Part shown: in pieces, positions 5,559-12,388 of the stretch
Layout: each line of letters starts with the position of its first letter
Numbering within the stretch: the first letter of the stretch is position 1
Notes under the pieces: model-generated
The model's database searches: none
Seen by the model: the letters and a program-made list of their open reading frames with translations, nothing else
What the model was told of the DNA's origin: nothing
DNA from: SFJ001 sp045118955
Lineage (GTDB): Bacteria; Bacillota; Clostridia; Oscillospirales; Ruminococcaceae
DNA length: 12,388 nt
NCBI GenBank assembly: GCA_045118955.1
Contig: JBGVKB010000027.1
Location: forward strand, 1 to 12,388
Reading direction: 5' to 3'
Program-made: the position numbers and the translations under genes

Positions 5559-6527
5559 ATGCGCACGCCTTTCATCAGCGTGGTGGTGCCGGTGTACAAC
5601 GCCGCCCCGTGGCTGCCCGCCGCTCTGGCGAGCCTGTGCGGCCAGACCTTCACCGACTTTGAGGCGGTGCTGGTGGACGACGGCTCCACCGACGACTCCG
5701 CCGCCCTGTGCGCGGACTTCTGCCGCCGCGAACCCCGCTTTGCCCTCATCCGGCAGGCCAACGCCGGCCCGTCCGAGGCGCGGCTCACCGGCATCCGGGC
5801 GGCGAAGGGGGAGTACATCACCTTTATGGACTCGGACGACCTGCTGGCCCCGGGTCATCTGGAGCAGCTCGCGGCGGCGGCACGGCAGGGGCACGACCTG
5901 TGCGCCTGCGGCTGGCAGCGGTTTGCGGGTGAGCCGCCCCGGGTGGAGCTGCCCGAAGCCCCCGCCCTGCGGGTGGTGCGGGCACCCGACCATCTGGATA
6001 CCCTGCTGCACGACAAGACCCTGAGCTGGAGCCTGTGCAACAAGCTGTACCGCCGCAGTCTGGTGCAGGCGGCGCAGTGGCCGGAGGGCGTGCGCCACAA
6101 CGAGGATCTCTGGGCCAACTGGCGGCTGTTTTCGGGGGCGCGCTCCCTCTGCATCTGCCCCGCGCCCACCTATCTGTACCGGCTCAATGAGGGGTCGGCC
6201 AGCTCCCGCCCGCCCACGCCCCGGGATCTGCGCGACCACATGACGGTGGCGGACGCCATCCGCGCCGACGCCGCGGGCGGCCCGGTGGAGGAGAGCGCCT
6301 TCGCCTTCCATTTTGAAAAGATGCTGTTTTTGTACAGCATGATCCTGCGCCGCGCCGACCGGCGCCCCTACGCCGAGGTGAAGGCGGAGCTGGCCGGGCG
6401 CATTCGCGGGGACTTTGCCCGGGGGATGAGGAGCCCCCGGCTGGCCCCCGCCATGAAGGCCGCGGCCCTGCTGACCCGCTTCGGCGGGCCGGTGTACGGG
6501 CTGATGTGCCGTACGCTGTTGAAATGA
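5559..6527 (+). CDS. GT2-family (GT-A) glycosyltransferase
   Basis: The 322-residue product is an inverting GT-A transferase. The nucleotide-binding half contains VVVPVYN (8-14), VLVDDGSTDDS (37-47, Asp-Asp at 40-41), and the metal-binding DXD motif as FMDSDD (89-94). The acceptor half shows SLCNKLYRRSLV (157-168) and NEDLW (180-184), where the acidic pair is the likely catalytic-base region in this family. Compared with the usual GxSxARNxG stretch it has NAGPSEARLTGIRAAKGEY. ATG 5559 has an AAAGGAGGGG site 9 nt upstream; a further in-frame ATG at 5532 lies before that site and is unlikely. The C-terminus is moderately hydrophobic, which may help membrane contact. Sugar specificity is unknown. 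Confidence 0.88.
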   Translation: MRTPFISVVVPVYNAAPWLPAALASLCGQTFTDFEAVLVDDGSTDDSAALCADFCRREPRFALIRQANAGPSEARLTGIRAAKGEYITFMDSDDLLAPGHLEQLAAAARQGHDLCACGWQRFAGEPPRVELPEAPALRVVRAPDHLDTLLHDKTLSWSLCNKLYRRSLVQAAQWPEGVRHNEDLWANWRLFSGARSLCICPAPTYLYRLNEGSASSRPPTPRDLRDHMTVADAIRADAAGGPVEESAFAFHFEKMLFLYSMILRRADRRPYAEVKAELAGRIRGDFARGMRSPRLAPAMKAAALLTRFGGPVYGLMCRTLLK

Positions 6528-6560
6528 TGTTGCGGTGTTCCTGAACAGGGAGGAGCCTCT

Positions 6561-7808
6561 ATGAATCTGCTGTTTCTCATCGACCAGGTGGACTACCCCT
6601 TTGCCCCCAACCCCGTGCTGGCCCGGCGGGCCGCGGGCGCGCTGGCGGACATGGGCCACACCGTGCATCTTCTGGAGCTGTACGACGGTCAGAACCTGCC
6701 CCCGGATCCCCCGGCGGGCTGCCGGGCGTTTCTGCTGCCCTTCGCAGACGAGCGCCGCATGAACGACGCGCTGGAGCACGGCGACAAAAACGGCTCGCCG
6801 GTGCCCCTGCGGCTGCTGCGGCTGGCCGCCCACCCCACCGCGGTGGCGGCGGCGGTGCGGCAGATCCTGCTGCACCACCCCCGGCGCATTGACGCCTGCC
6901 GCGCCATGACCGAGCAGTTGGACGGCCGCTACCACTACGACGCGGTGTTCAGCGTGAATGCGCCCTTCCCCAGCGCCCAGTCCCTGCGGGACGCGAAGAT
7001 CGGCGGCAAAAAGCTGGTCTGGATGATGGACCCCCTCACCGGCGGCACCGCCAGCCAGGGCCCCACCGCCGAGGCGGTGGAAAAGAGCCTGTGTGAAAAG
7101 ATCGACCGCATCCTCATCACCGCCCAGATGGCCGAGCGGCTGGATGAGGGCAGCGGTGCGCTGGCCGCCTGCCGCCGCAAGCTGCAGGTGATGGAGTTCC
7201 CCTGCATGGTGCCCCCCGCCGCCAAAGCCCCCGAAGCGGGCGGCGGCAAGCGCATCCGCTGCGCCTTTGTCGGCTCGCTCTACCCGGTCATCCGCACCCC
7301 CCACTACGCGCTGGAGCTGTTCCGCTGCATGAACGACCCGGATCTGGAGCTGGTCTTTGTGGGCGACGGCTGGCAGCACTACGCCGCCAACCTGCCGGAC
7401 TCCTGCCGGCGGGTCATGGGCGAGCGGCTGCAAATTCTGGGTCAGGTGCCCTTTGCCCGCGCGCAGGAGGAGGTCGCCAGGGCGGACGTGCTGATCAATC
7501 TGGGCAACCGGGAGAACAGCCAGCTCCCCAGCAAAATTTTTGAGATCTTCTCCAGCGGCAAGCCGGTGCTGAACCTGGCCAAGCGCCCCGATGATGTGGC
7601 GCTGCCCTATTTTGAGCGGTACCCGCTGGCCTGCACCGTGCTGGAGCGGGAGGGCACCGATCTGGGCGTCTGCGCCCGGGTGCGGGCGTTCCTGCACAAG
7701 AACGCCGGTCGCCGTCTGCCCTTTGAGCAGGCGGAGGAGCTGTTCCGCGCCAACACCCCCGCCGCCGTGGCGCAGGCGCTGCTGGACGCGGTGGCGGCCT
7801 GTGACTGA
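6561..7808 (+). CDS. Atypical GT-B-fold glycosyltransferase without canonical EX7E
   Basis: This 415-residue protein looks like a two-domain GT-B enzyme: LLFLIDQVDYPFAPNPVLAR at the N-terminus, KKLVWMMDPLTGG (150-162) near the domain junction, CAFVGSLYPVIRTP (234-247) opening the second Rossmann domain, LELVFVGDGWQHY (262-274) and QLPSKIFEIFSSGKPVLNLA (321-340). The last stretch matches the PSKxFExxSxGKPV region of many polysaccharide GT-B enzymes, but the usual glutamate eight residues earlier in an EX7E pair is replaced by asparagine-rich sequence (NLGNRENSQ, 313-321). A GGAGG site 7 nt before ATG 6561 fixes the start. It lies 33 bp after the GT2 gene and 28 bp before the next. It is probably active through Glu328, but a non-catalytic partner role is possible. 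Confidence 0.72.
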   Translation: MNLLFLIDQVDYPFAPNPVLARRAAGALADMGHTVHLLELYDGQNLPPDPPAGCRAFLLPFADERRMNDALEHGDKNGSPVPLRLLRLAAHPTAVAAAVRQILLHHPRRIDACRAMTEQLDGRYHYDAVFSVNAPFPSAQSLRDAKIGGKKLVWMMDPLTGGTASQGPTAEAVEKSLCEKIDRILITAQMAERLDEGSGALAACRRKLQVMEFPCMVPPAAKAPEAGGGKRIRCAFVGSLYPVIRTPHYALELFRCMNDPDLELVFVGDGWQHYAANLPDSCRRVMGERLQILGQVPFARAQEEVARADVLINLGNRENSQLPSKIFEIFSSGKPVLNLAKRPDDVALPYFERYPLACTVLEREGTDLGVCARVRAFLHKNAGRRLPFEQAEELFRANTPAAVAQALLDAVAACD

Positions 7809-7836
7809 GTTTTCATGTTTGAGAGGAGGCGTGCCC

Positions 7837-9105
7837 ATGCGTGTGCTGTGGCTCGTGAGCGTCCTGCTGCCCAAGGCGGGCGGGGCGCTGGGTCTGCCCG
7901 CCGAGAACGCCGGCGGCTGGATCGTCGGCCAGCTTGAAGGGCTGGGGCGGAGGGTGCGCCTGACGGTCTGCACCGTCAGCCCCCGGGTCAAGACCGCCGT
8001 CCGCTGCACCGTGGACGGGGTGGACTATGTGGTTTTGCCCGTCGGCACGCGGGAGGCCTTCGCCGCCCTGCTGGCCGAGGAACAGCCCGATCTGGTCCAC
8101 CTGTGGGGCAGCGAGTATCCCCCGGCGCGCCCCCTGCTGGACGCCGCCGAGGCGGGCGGCTATGCGGTGCTGCTGAGCGTACAGGGGCTGATGGGCCCCT
8201 GTGCCGAGCATCTTTTGGACGGTGTGCCGCAGGAATATCGCGGCTCCTGCCTTGCGCAGCGAGCCATCGACAAGCTGGTGCCCGGGGCGCTGCTGGACAA
8301 GCAGCTCGCCCACTTTGAGGCGCAGGCCGCGGTGGAGGCTGCTATGCTGCCCCGTCTGCGCCATGTGACCGGCCGCACCGATTGGGACAGAGCGCAGCTT
8401 GAGCGTCTTGCCCCCAAAGCCGCCTACTACCCCTGCGGCGAGACCCTGCGCCCCGGCTTTTACGGCCCCCGCTGGCGGCCGGAGGAGCACGACCCCGCCG
8501 CCCCGGTGCTGTTTTTGAGTCAGGGCAACTACCCGCTGAAGGGGCTGCACCGGCTGCTGCAGGCCATGCCCGCCGTGCTGGCGAAGTACCCGGCGGCGAA
8601 GCTGGTCATCGCCGGCTGGCCCCCGCTGGAGCGGGGCGCGCTGCTGCAGCCGGTCATCGACTGGATGTTCCCCTACCAGCGGTACACCAAAACGCTCATC
8701 CGCACGCTGGGTCTTGCGCAGGCCGTGCGGTACACCGGCCCCTTGAAAGAGGCCGAGATGTGCCGGCAGTATCTGGACAGCAGCCTGTACCTGCTGTGCA
8801 GCAGCATCGAGAACAGCCCCAACTCGCTGGGCGAGGCCATGCTGCTGGGGATGCCCTGCGTGGCCGCCGACGTGGGCGGTGTGGGCAGTATGCTGGCGCA
8901 CGGGCGGGAGGGTCTGCTCTACCCGGCGGACGACCCCGCCGCGCTGGCGCAGGCCATCCTGACCCTGCTGGACGACCCCGACCGCGCCGCCGCGCTGGGC
9001 GCCGCCGCCCATGAGCGCGCCGCCCGCACCCACGACCCCGCCCGCAACGCCGCCGCGATGCTGGGCATTTACCAGACCATCTGCGGGCAGCCGGCCGGCG
9101 GGTAA
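7837..9105 (+). CDS. GT4-family glycosyltransferase
   Basis: The 422-residue product is a retaining GT-B transferase with a long N-terminal domain. Features in order: MRVLWLVSVLLP at the N-terminus, DLVHLWGSEYPPARP (85-99), VQGLMGP (115-121), a helical insert rich in Ala/Leu, then HVTGRTDWDRAQL (176-188), the donor-domain opening VLFLSQGNYPLKGLH (224-238), LVIAGWPP (256-263) and the EX7E motif as SIENSPNSLGEAMLLGMP with Glu325 and Glu333. This IENSPNSLGEA version is a recognisable subgroup found in capsule and exopolysaccharide loci. ATG 7837 has GAGAGGAGG 7 nt upstream; the open frame continues back to 7591 but overlaps the preceding gene. The hydrophobic N-terminus is the first beta-strand rather than a signal peptide. 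Sugar specificity cannot be told. Confidence 0.86.
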   Translation: MRVLWLVSVLLPKAGGALGLPAENAGGWIVGQLEGLGRRVRLTVCTVSPRVKTAVRCTVDGVDYVVLPVGTREAFAALLAEEQPDLVHLWGSEYPPARPLLDAAEAGGYAVLLSVQGLMGPCAEHLLDGVPQEYRGSCLAQRAIDKLVPGALLDKQLAHFEAQAAVEAAMLPRLRHVTGRTDWDRAQLERLAPKAAYYPCGETLRPGFYGPRWRPEEHDPAAPVLFLSQGNYPLKGLHRLLQAMPAVLAKYPAAKLVIAGWPPLERGALLQPVIDWMFPYQRYTKTLIRTLGLAQAVRYTGPLKEAEMCRQYLDSSLYLLCSSIENSPNSLGEAMLLGMPCVAADVGGVGSMLAHGREGLLYPADDPAALAQAILTLLDDPDRAAALGAAAHERAARTHDPARNAAAMLGIYQTICGQPAGG

Positions 9106-9136
9106 CGCGCCCGGCTCCGTCCGCAAAAACCAAACC

Positions 9137-9156
9137 GAAAGGGGAGAGCTGCCGTG
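9137..9156 (+). promoter_or_regulatory. Ribosome-binding site with GTG start
   Basis: GAAAGGGGAGAGCTG (9137-9151), two bases, then GTG (9154-9156). It decides the start of the GT2 gene here, since no ATG lies near the N-terminus, and matches the dpaB initiation region base for base over these 15 positions. Confidence 0.7.
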
Positions 9157-10185
9157 GAGCAGACCGAACTCAACCGCCCGCTGCTGTCGGTCATCGTGCC
9201 GGTGTACAAGGCGGAGGCCACGCTGGACGCCTGTGTGGAGAGCATCGTAACGCAGGGCATCGAGCGGCTGCAGGTCATTCTCATCGTGGACGGCAGCCCC
9301 GACGCCTCGGGCGCCCTGTGCGATGCATGGGCGGCGCGGGACAGCCGGGTCACGGTCATCCACCAGCCCAATCAGGGGGTGAGCGCCGCCCGCAACGCCG
9401 GCCTTGCCGCCGCCACGGGGCAGTACATCACCTTTGTGGACTCGGACGACCGGCTGCTGCCCGGGGTGTACGCCCGCGCCCTGCCCGCGATGGAGCGGGA
9501 GGGTCTGGGCGTGTATGTCTACGCGGTGCAGTTCTCGGACGGCACCGTGCCCTGGCCCCTCGATGCCGCCCGCTACGAAGCCCTGCCCGAGCTGGCCCCC
9601 CAGCTTGAGCGGCTGGTGGTGGACACCGGCATCGTGGCGTCCCTTTACAACAAGGTGTTCCGCGCCGGGCTGCTGGACGGCCTGCGCTTTGACGAGCAGA
9701 TGAAGGTCAACGAGGACCTGAAGCTGAATCTGGAGATCCTCGCCCGCCCGGAGCTTGGCCCCATCCGCTTCGACCCGGAGCCGGGCTACTGGTACGAGGC
9801 CTTTGCCGCGGGCAGCCTCTCCCGCCGGATGCGCACCGACCTGTTGGAGGTGGAGGAGCGCTCCCGCCCGGCCTATCTGGCCTTTTTGCGGGCGGCTGAG
9901 CTGGACGAGGAGGGGAAGGCGCGGATGCTCACCGCCCGCCGCCGCCACGCCTGCCTGTGCCAATACGCCCTGCTCACCGGGCCGGGCAAGGTGGATTTTT
10001 CCACAAGAAAGGCGCTGTTCGGTGAAATTCTTGCCAACCCCGCCGCCCTCGCCGCCCTGCGGGAGCAGACCCGCCGCGACCCCAACCGGCTGATGGCCAT
10101 CCCCTACCGGGTGTGCCTCGCCCTGCGCAGCCCGCTGCTGCTGGCGGTGTTCTGCGTGCTGAAGGGGCTGCGCCCCGGCGGCTGA
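9154..10185 (+). CDS. GT2-family (GT-A) glycosyltransferase with altered Asp pair
   Basis: The 343-residue protein is an inverting GT-A transferase: SVIVPVYKAEATLDACVESI (12-31), ILIVDGSPDASGALC (42-56), NQGVSAARNAGLAAATGQYI (73-92) and the DXD motif FVDSDD (94-99), then SLYNKVFRAGLL (163-174) and MKVNEDLKLNLE (183-194). The usual nucleotide-binding Asp-Asp is Val45-Asp46; the retained Asp46 aligns with the uracil-contacting Asp39 of SpsA, so activity is expected. After residue 250 comes a helical C-terminal domain ending in a short hydrophobic stretch (SPLLLAVFCVLKGL), possibly a membrane-contact helix. It begins with GTG. Intergenic gaps are 48 bp upstream and 35 bp downstream. It is related to the next gene but is not a recent duplicate. 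Confidence 0.87.
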   Translation: MEQTELNRPLLSVIVPVYKAEATLDACVESIVTQGIERLQVILIVDGSPDASGALCDAWAARDSRVTVIHQPNQGVSAARNAGLAAATGQYITFVDSDDRLLPGVYARALPAMEREGLGVYVYAVQFSDGTVPWPLDAARYEALPELAPQLERLVVDTGIVASLYNKVFRAGLLDGLRFDEQMKVNEDLKLNLEILARPELGPIRFDPEPGYWYEAFAAGSLSRRMRTDLLEVEERSRPAYLAFLRAAELDEEGKARMLTARRRHACLCQYALLTGPGKVDFSTRKALFGEILANPAALAALREQTRRDPNRLMAIPYRVCLALRSPLLLAVFCVLKGLRPGG

Positions 10186-10220
10186 ACCGATTTTCAACAA
10201 CTGAGAGAGGAGTGGTACTC

Positions 10221-11195
10221 ATGCCCGAGATCAGCGTGATCGTGCCTGTATATAAAGTAGAGGAATACCTCAAGCCCTGTGTGGACAGCATCCTGAACCA
10301 GACCTTCCACGACTTTGAGCTGATCCTGGTGGACGACGGCAGCCCGGACAACTGCGGTGCCATGTGCGAGGCCTACGCCCGGGCGGACGCCCGTGTGCGG
10401 GTCATCCACAAGGAGAACGGCGGCCTGTCCAGCGCCCGCAACGCGGGCATCGAGGCGGCCACCGCCCCCTACATCGCCTTTGTGGACTCGGACGACTATG
10501 TGCGCCCGGCGTATCTGGCCACCCTGCTGGCCACCGCCCGCCGCTACGGCGCGGACATCACCATCTGCGGCATCGAGGACGTGAATGAGTGGGGCGAGAG
10601 CCTGCCCCTGCCCCTGTATACCCAGGAGCTGGCGGAGAAGGCCGGCCCCGGCCCCGCCATGCTGGACGGCCTGTACACCGAGGCCAACGTCTACTACACC
10701 GTGGCGTGGAACAAGCTGTACCGCGCCGAGGTCTGGAAGGAGCTGCGCTACCCGGTGGGGCGCATCCATGAGGACGACGCGGTGGCGCACATCCTGCTGC
10801 ACCGCGCCGGGATGGTGGCCTGCCTGCCCGACCCGCTGTACTGCTACCGCCTGCGGGAGGGCAGCATCTGCCGCACCGACCTGAACCCCGCCCGCTTTGA
10901 CGGCGTGACCTCGCTGGTGGAGCGCTGCCACTACTTTGCCGAGCAGGGCCTGCCCAAGGAGCTGCTGGACAAGGCGGTGCGCGCCTGCTGGCAGCGGTAT
11001 CTGGCGCTGTCCTCGCAGGCCAAAAAGCTGGACATCCCGGTGATCTACGAGCGCTGGGTGGAGGAGCAGACCCGCATGAAGACCCTGCTGGGCATGGCGC
11101 AGAACTGCGGCTGCATGAGCGCCCGCGAGAAGTTTAGCTGCTGGCGCTGGGGCAAGCTGCCCCTGCCCCACCGGAAAGAGGGGAGCAAGCGATGA
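10221..11195 (+). CDS. GT2-family (GT-A) glycosyltransferase, EpsH/EpsJ-like
   Basis: The 324-residue product is the most canonical GT2 enzyme here: ISVIVPVYKVEEYLKPCVDS (4-23), FELILVDDGSPDNCG (32-46, Asp-Asp at 38-39), NGGLSSARNAGIEAA (66-80), the DXD motif FVDSDDYV (87-94), AWNKLYRAEVW (162-172) and the likely base region GRIHEDDAVAH (180-190). This layout is shared with the EpsH/EpsJ-type transferases of exopolysaccharide loci. ATG 10221 has GAGAGGAG 8 nt upstream; the frame is open back to 10113 within the preceding gene. Its TGA overlaps the next ATG (ATGA, 11192-11195), so it is coupled to the following GT4. Cys residues cluster near the C-terminus (11100-11145) with no clear motif. 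Confidence 0.89.
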   Translation: MPEISVIVPVYKVEEYLKPCVDSILNQTFHDFELILVDDGSPDNCGAMCEAYARADARVRVIHKENGGLSSARNAGIEAATAPYIAFVDSDDYVRPAYLATLLATARRYGADITICGIEDVNEWGESLPLPLYTQELAEKAGPGPAMLDGLYTEANVYYTVAWNKLYRAEVWKELRYPVGRIHEDDAVAHILLHRAGMVACLPDPLYCYRLREGSICRTDLNPARFDGVTSLVERCHYFAEQGLPKELLDKAVRACWQRYLALSSQAKKLDIPVIYERWVEEQTRMKTLLGMAQNCGCMSAREKFSCWRWGKLPLPHRKEGSKR

Positions 11196-12388
11196 AGGTA
11201 TTCCTGATCCCGCCCCCGGCGCTGCCGGTGCCGGCGGTCAAGGGCGGCGCGGTGGAGACGCTCATCACCCACCTGCTGGAGGAAAATGAGCGGTACGGCG
11301 AGCTGGAGCTGGTCTGTGTCAGCATCCCGGACGGCGAGGCGCAGCGCCGCGCCGCCCAGTACCGCCACGCCACCGTCCACTACCTGCCCAGAGTGCAGGG
11401 GGTGCGCCGCCGGCTGTGGGGCCCCATGTGCGGGCAGATGCGCCGCATGGGTCAGCCCGCCCCGCTGGACCCCTGGTACGAAAAGGTGCGCAAGCTGGTG
11501 ATGGACGAGCGCCCCGATCTGGTCATCGCCGAGGGCGGCGACCTGACCGAGTCGGCCGCCATCGCCCGCATGGTGGGCCGCGAGCGCACCTGGGCGCACC
11601 TGCATATGCAGTTCAAGGCCAACCGCCAGCTCTCGGATATGTACGGCGGCGTGCTGGCCATCAGCCGCTTTGTGGCCGACCAGTGGCAGTCCATGGAGCC
11701 GTGCCGGATGCACCTGCTGCCCAACTGCGTTGACCCGGACAAGTTCACCCATCTGCCCGCCGACGCGGACGAGAACGCCCGCCTGCGCCGGGAGCTGGGC
11801 TTTGCCGAGGACGACTTCGTGGTGCTGTACTGCGGGCGCATCTGCGAGGAAAAGGGCGTCCACCGGCTGGTGGAGGCCATGGTCAAGATCGACGACCCCA
11901 AGGTCAAGCTGCTGATCATCGGCAGCCCCTTCTTCGCCGCGGAGGACGACAGCCCCTTCTTTGAGCGGATGCGCACCGAGGCCGGGCCGCTGCGGCAGGC
12001 CGGGCGCATCCAGTTCACCGGCTACCTGCACAACGACCGCCTGCCCGCCTACTACCGGCTGGCAGACCTGGCCTGCTTCCCCGCCATCTGGGAGGAGCCG
12101 GCGGGCATCGTGGCCATCGAGGCCATGGCCTGCGGCTGCCCCATCGTGGCCACCGCCAGCGGCGGCATGGGCGAGTACCTGACCGGCAGCGGCGCCGCGC
12201 TGGTCAGCCGGGACGAGGACTGGCATTACGACGGCAGCATCCCGGTGCCCGGGGTGGAGCCGCTGGACGACCAGCTCGCCCGGGTCATCGCCGAGCTGAA
12301 GGCCGACCCCGCCCACCGCGCCCGCATGGCGCAGGCGGGCATCGAGCGGGCCAAAAAGTTCAGCCGGCAGAGCTATTATCGGAATTTT
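11192..12388 (+). CDS. GT4-family glycosyltransferase (partial, runs off right edge)
   Basis: At least 399 residues with no stop before the window ends; the C-terminal helix appears to have been reached, so little is missing. It is a retaining GT-B transferase: MKVFLIPPPALPVPAVKGGA at the N-terminus with the GGA loop that contacts the donor phosphates in this family, LLPNCVDPDKF (175-185), VVLYCGRICEEKGVHRLVEA (210-229), GYLHNDRLPAYYRLAD and the EX7E motif at Glu302/Glu310 in IWEEPAGIVAIEAMACGCP. The LPVPxVxGGA opening and domain spacing recall the B. subtilis spore-coat transferase CotSA, but similar openings occur in many capsule enzymes, so a spore role is only a possibility. It overlaps the previous stop by 4 nt, indicating translational coupling. 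Confidence 0.9.
   Translation, partial: MKVFLIPPPALPVPAVKGGAVETLITHLLEENERYGELELVCVSIPDGEAQRRAAQYRHATVHYLPRVQGVRRRLWGPMCGQMRRMGQPAPLDPWYEKVRKLVMDERPDLVIAEGGDLTESAAIARMVGRERTWAHLHMQFKANRQLSDMYGGVLAISRFVADQWQSMEPCRMHLLPNCVDPDKFTHLPADADENARLRRELGFAEDDFVVLYCGRICEEKGVHRLVEAMVKIDDPKVKLLIIGSPFFAAEDDSPFFERMRTEAGPLRQAGRIQFTGYLHNDRLPAYYRLADLACFPAIWEEPAGIVAIEAMACGCPIVATASGGMGEYLTGSGAALVSRDEDWHYDGSIPVPGVEPLDDQLARVIAELKADPAHRARMAQAGIERAKKFSRQSYYRNF

Noticed and set aside
4389..8009. A 1206-codon open frame on the minus strand under four glycosyltransferase genes
   Set aside because: Its translation is a His/Gly/Val/Gln-rich composition expected from the antisense of GC-ending codons, has no recognisable domain, and opposes four well-supported genes with matching ribosome-binding sites.
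7813..10200. A 795-codon minus-strand open frame, with similar long frames at 10194-11171 and 11045-12316
   Set aside because: Same antisense artefact of a GC-rich genome; the low-complexity product has no motifs and no ribosome-binding site I could support.
9154..11195. Recent tandem duplication of the two adjacent GT2 genes
   Set aside because: They share only family motifs; the sequences outside the motifs and the C-terminal halves differ widely, so they are old paralogues or independent acquisitions.

Overview
The window is a high-GC stretch (most codons end in G or C; AT-rich tracts are almost confined to intergenic promoters) whose gene content points to a spore-forming low-branching Firmicute/Bacillota, most likely a GC-rich clostridial gut lineage of the Oscillospiraceae/Ruminococcaceae kind. 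The evidence is both dipicolinate synthase genes (dpaA, dpaB), a Bacillus/Clostridium-type MazF/NdoA, an IreB-family protein, and a MurC with the EACE signature I associate with clostridial MurC. The species assignment is inference.

Layout. (1) Positions 1-1349, minus strand: murC, cut by the left edge a few residues short of its C-terminus, with two strong hairpins in its 5' leader. (2) Positions 1575-2938, plus strand: dpaA-dpaB, translationally coupled, making the spore-core solute dipicolinic acid; a sigma-K-like promoter candidate lies upstream. (3) A 15-bp hairpin near 2954-2986 is a probable two-way terminator between dpaB and the convergent minus-strand unit. (4) Positions 3012-3800, minus strand: acpS followed by ndoA/mazF with no antitoxin gene between or beside them. 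(5) Positions 3801-4034: divergent promoters for acpS (minus) and ireB (plus). (6) Positions 4035-4280: ireB as a single-gene unit with a canonical terminator whose U-tract abuts the -35 box of the next promoter. (7) Positions 4410-12388, plus strand: seven consecutive glycosyltransferase genes in the order GT-B, GT-A, GT-B, GT-B, GT-A, GT-A, GT-B, with gaps of 28-48 bp or a 4-bp overlap and no internal terminator. They look like one operon, and the last gene runs off the right edge.

How the genes work together. The left half is housekeeping and sporulation: peptidoglycan precursor synthesis, spore-core DPA, carrier-protein activation, mRNA-cleaving toxin, and a substrate of the PASTA kinase system linked to envelope stress. 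The right half is a dedicated pathway for a surface or secreted glycan, with up to seven sugar-transfer steps. No sugar-nucleotide synthesis, initiating phosphoglycosyltransferase, flippase, polymerase or ABC exporter is inside the window, so the pathway must continue downstream or be completed elsewhere. I saw no tRNA, rRNA, CRISPR array or insertion sequence. The most unusual items are the orphan MazF at the acpS locus, the dense all-glycosyltransferase run, an atypical GT-B protein without the usual EX7E motif, and a 15-nt initiation region shared by two distant genes with non-ATG starts.
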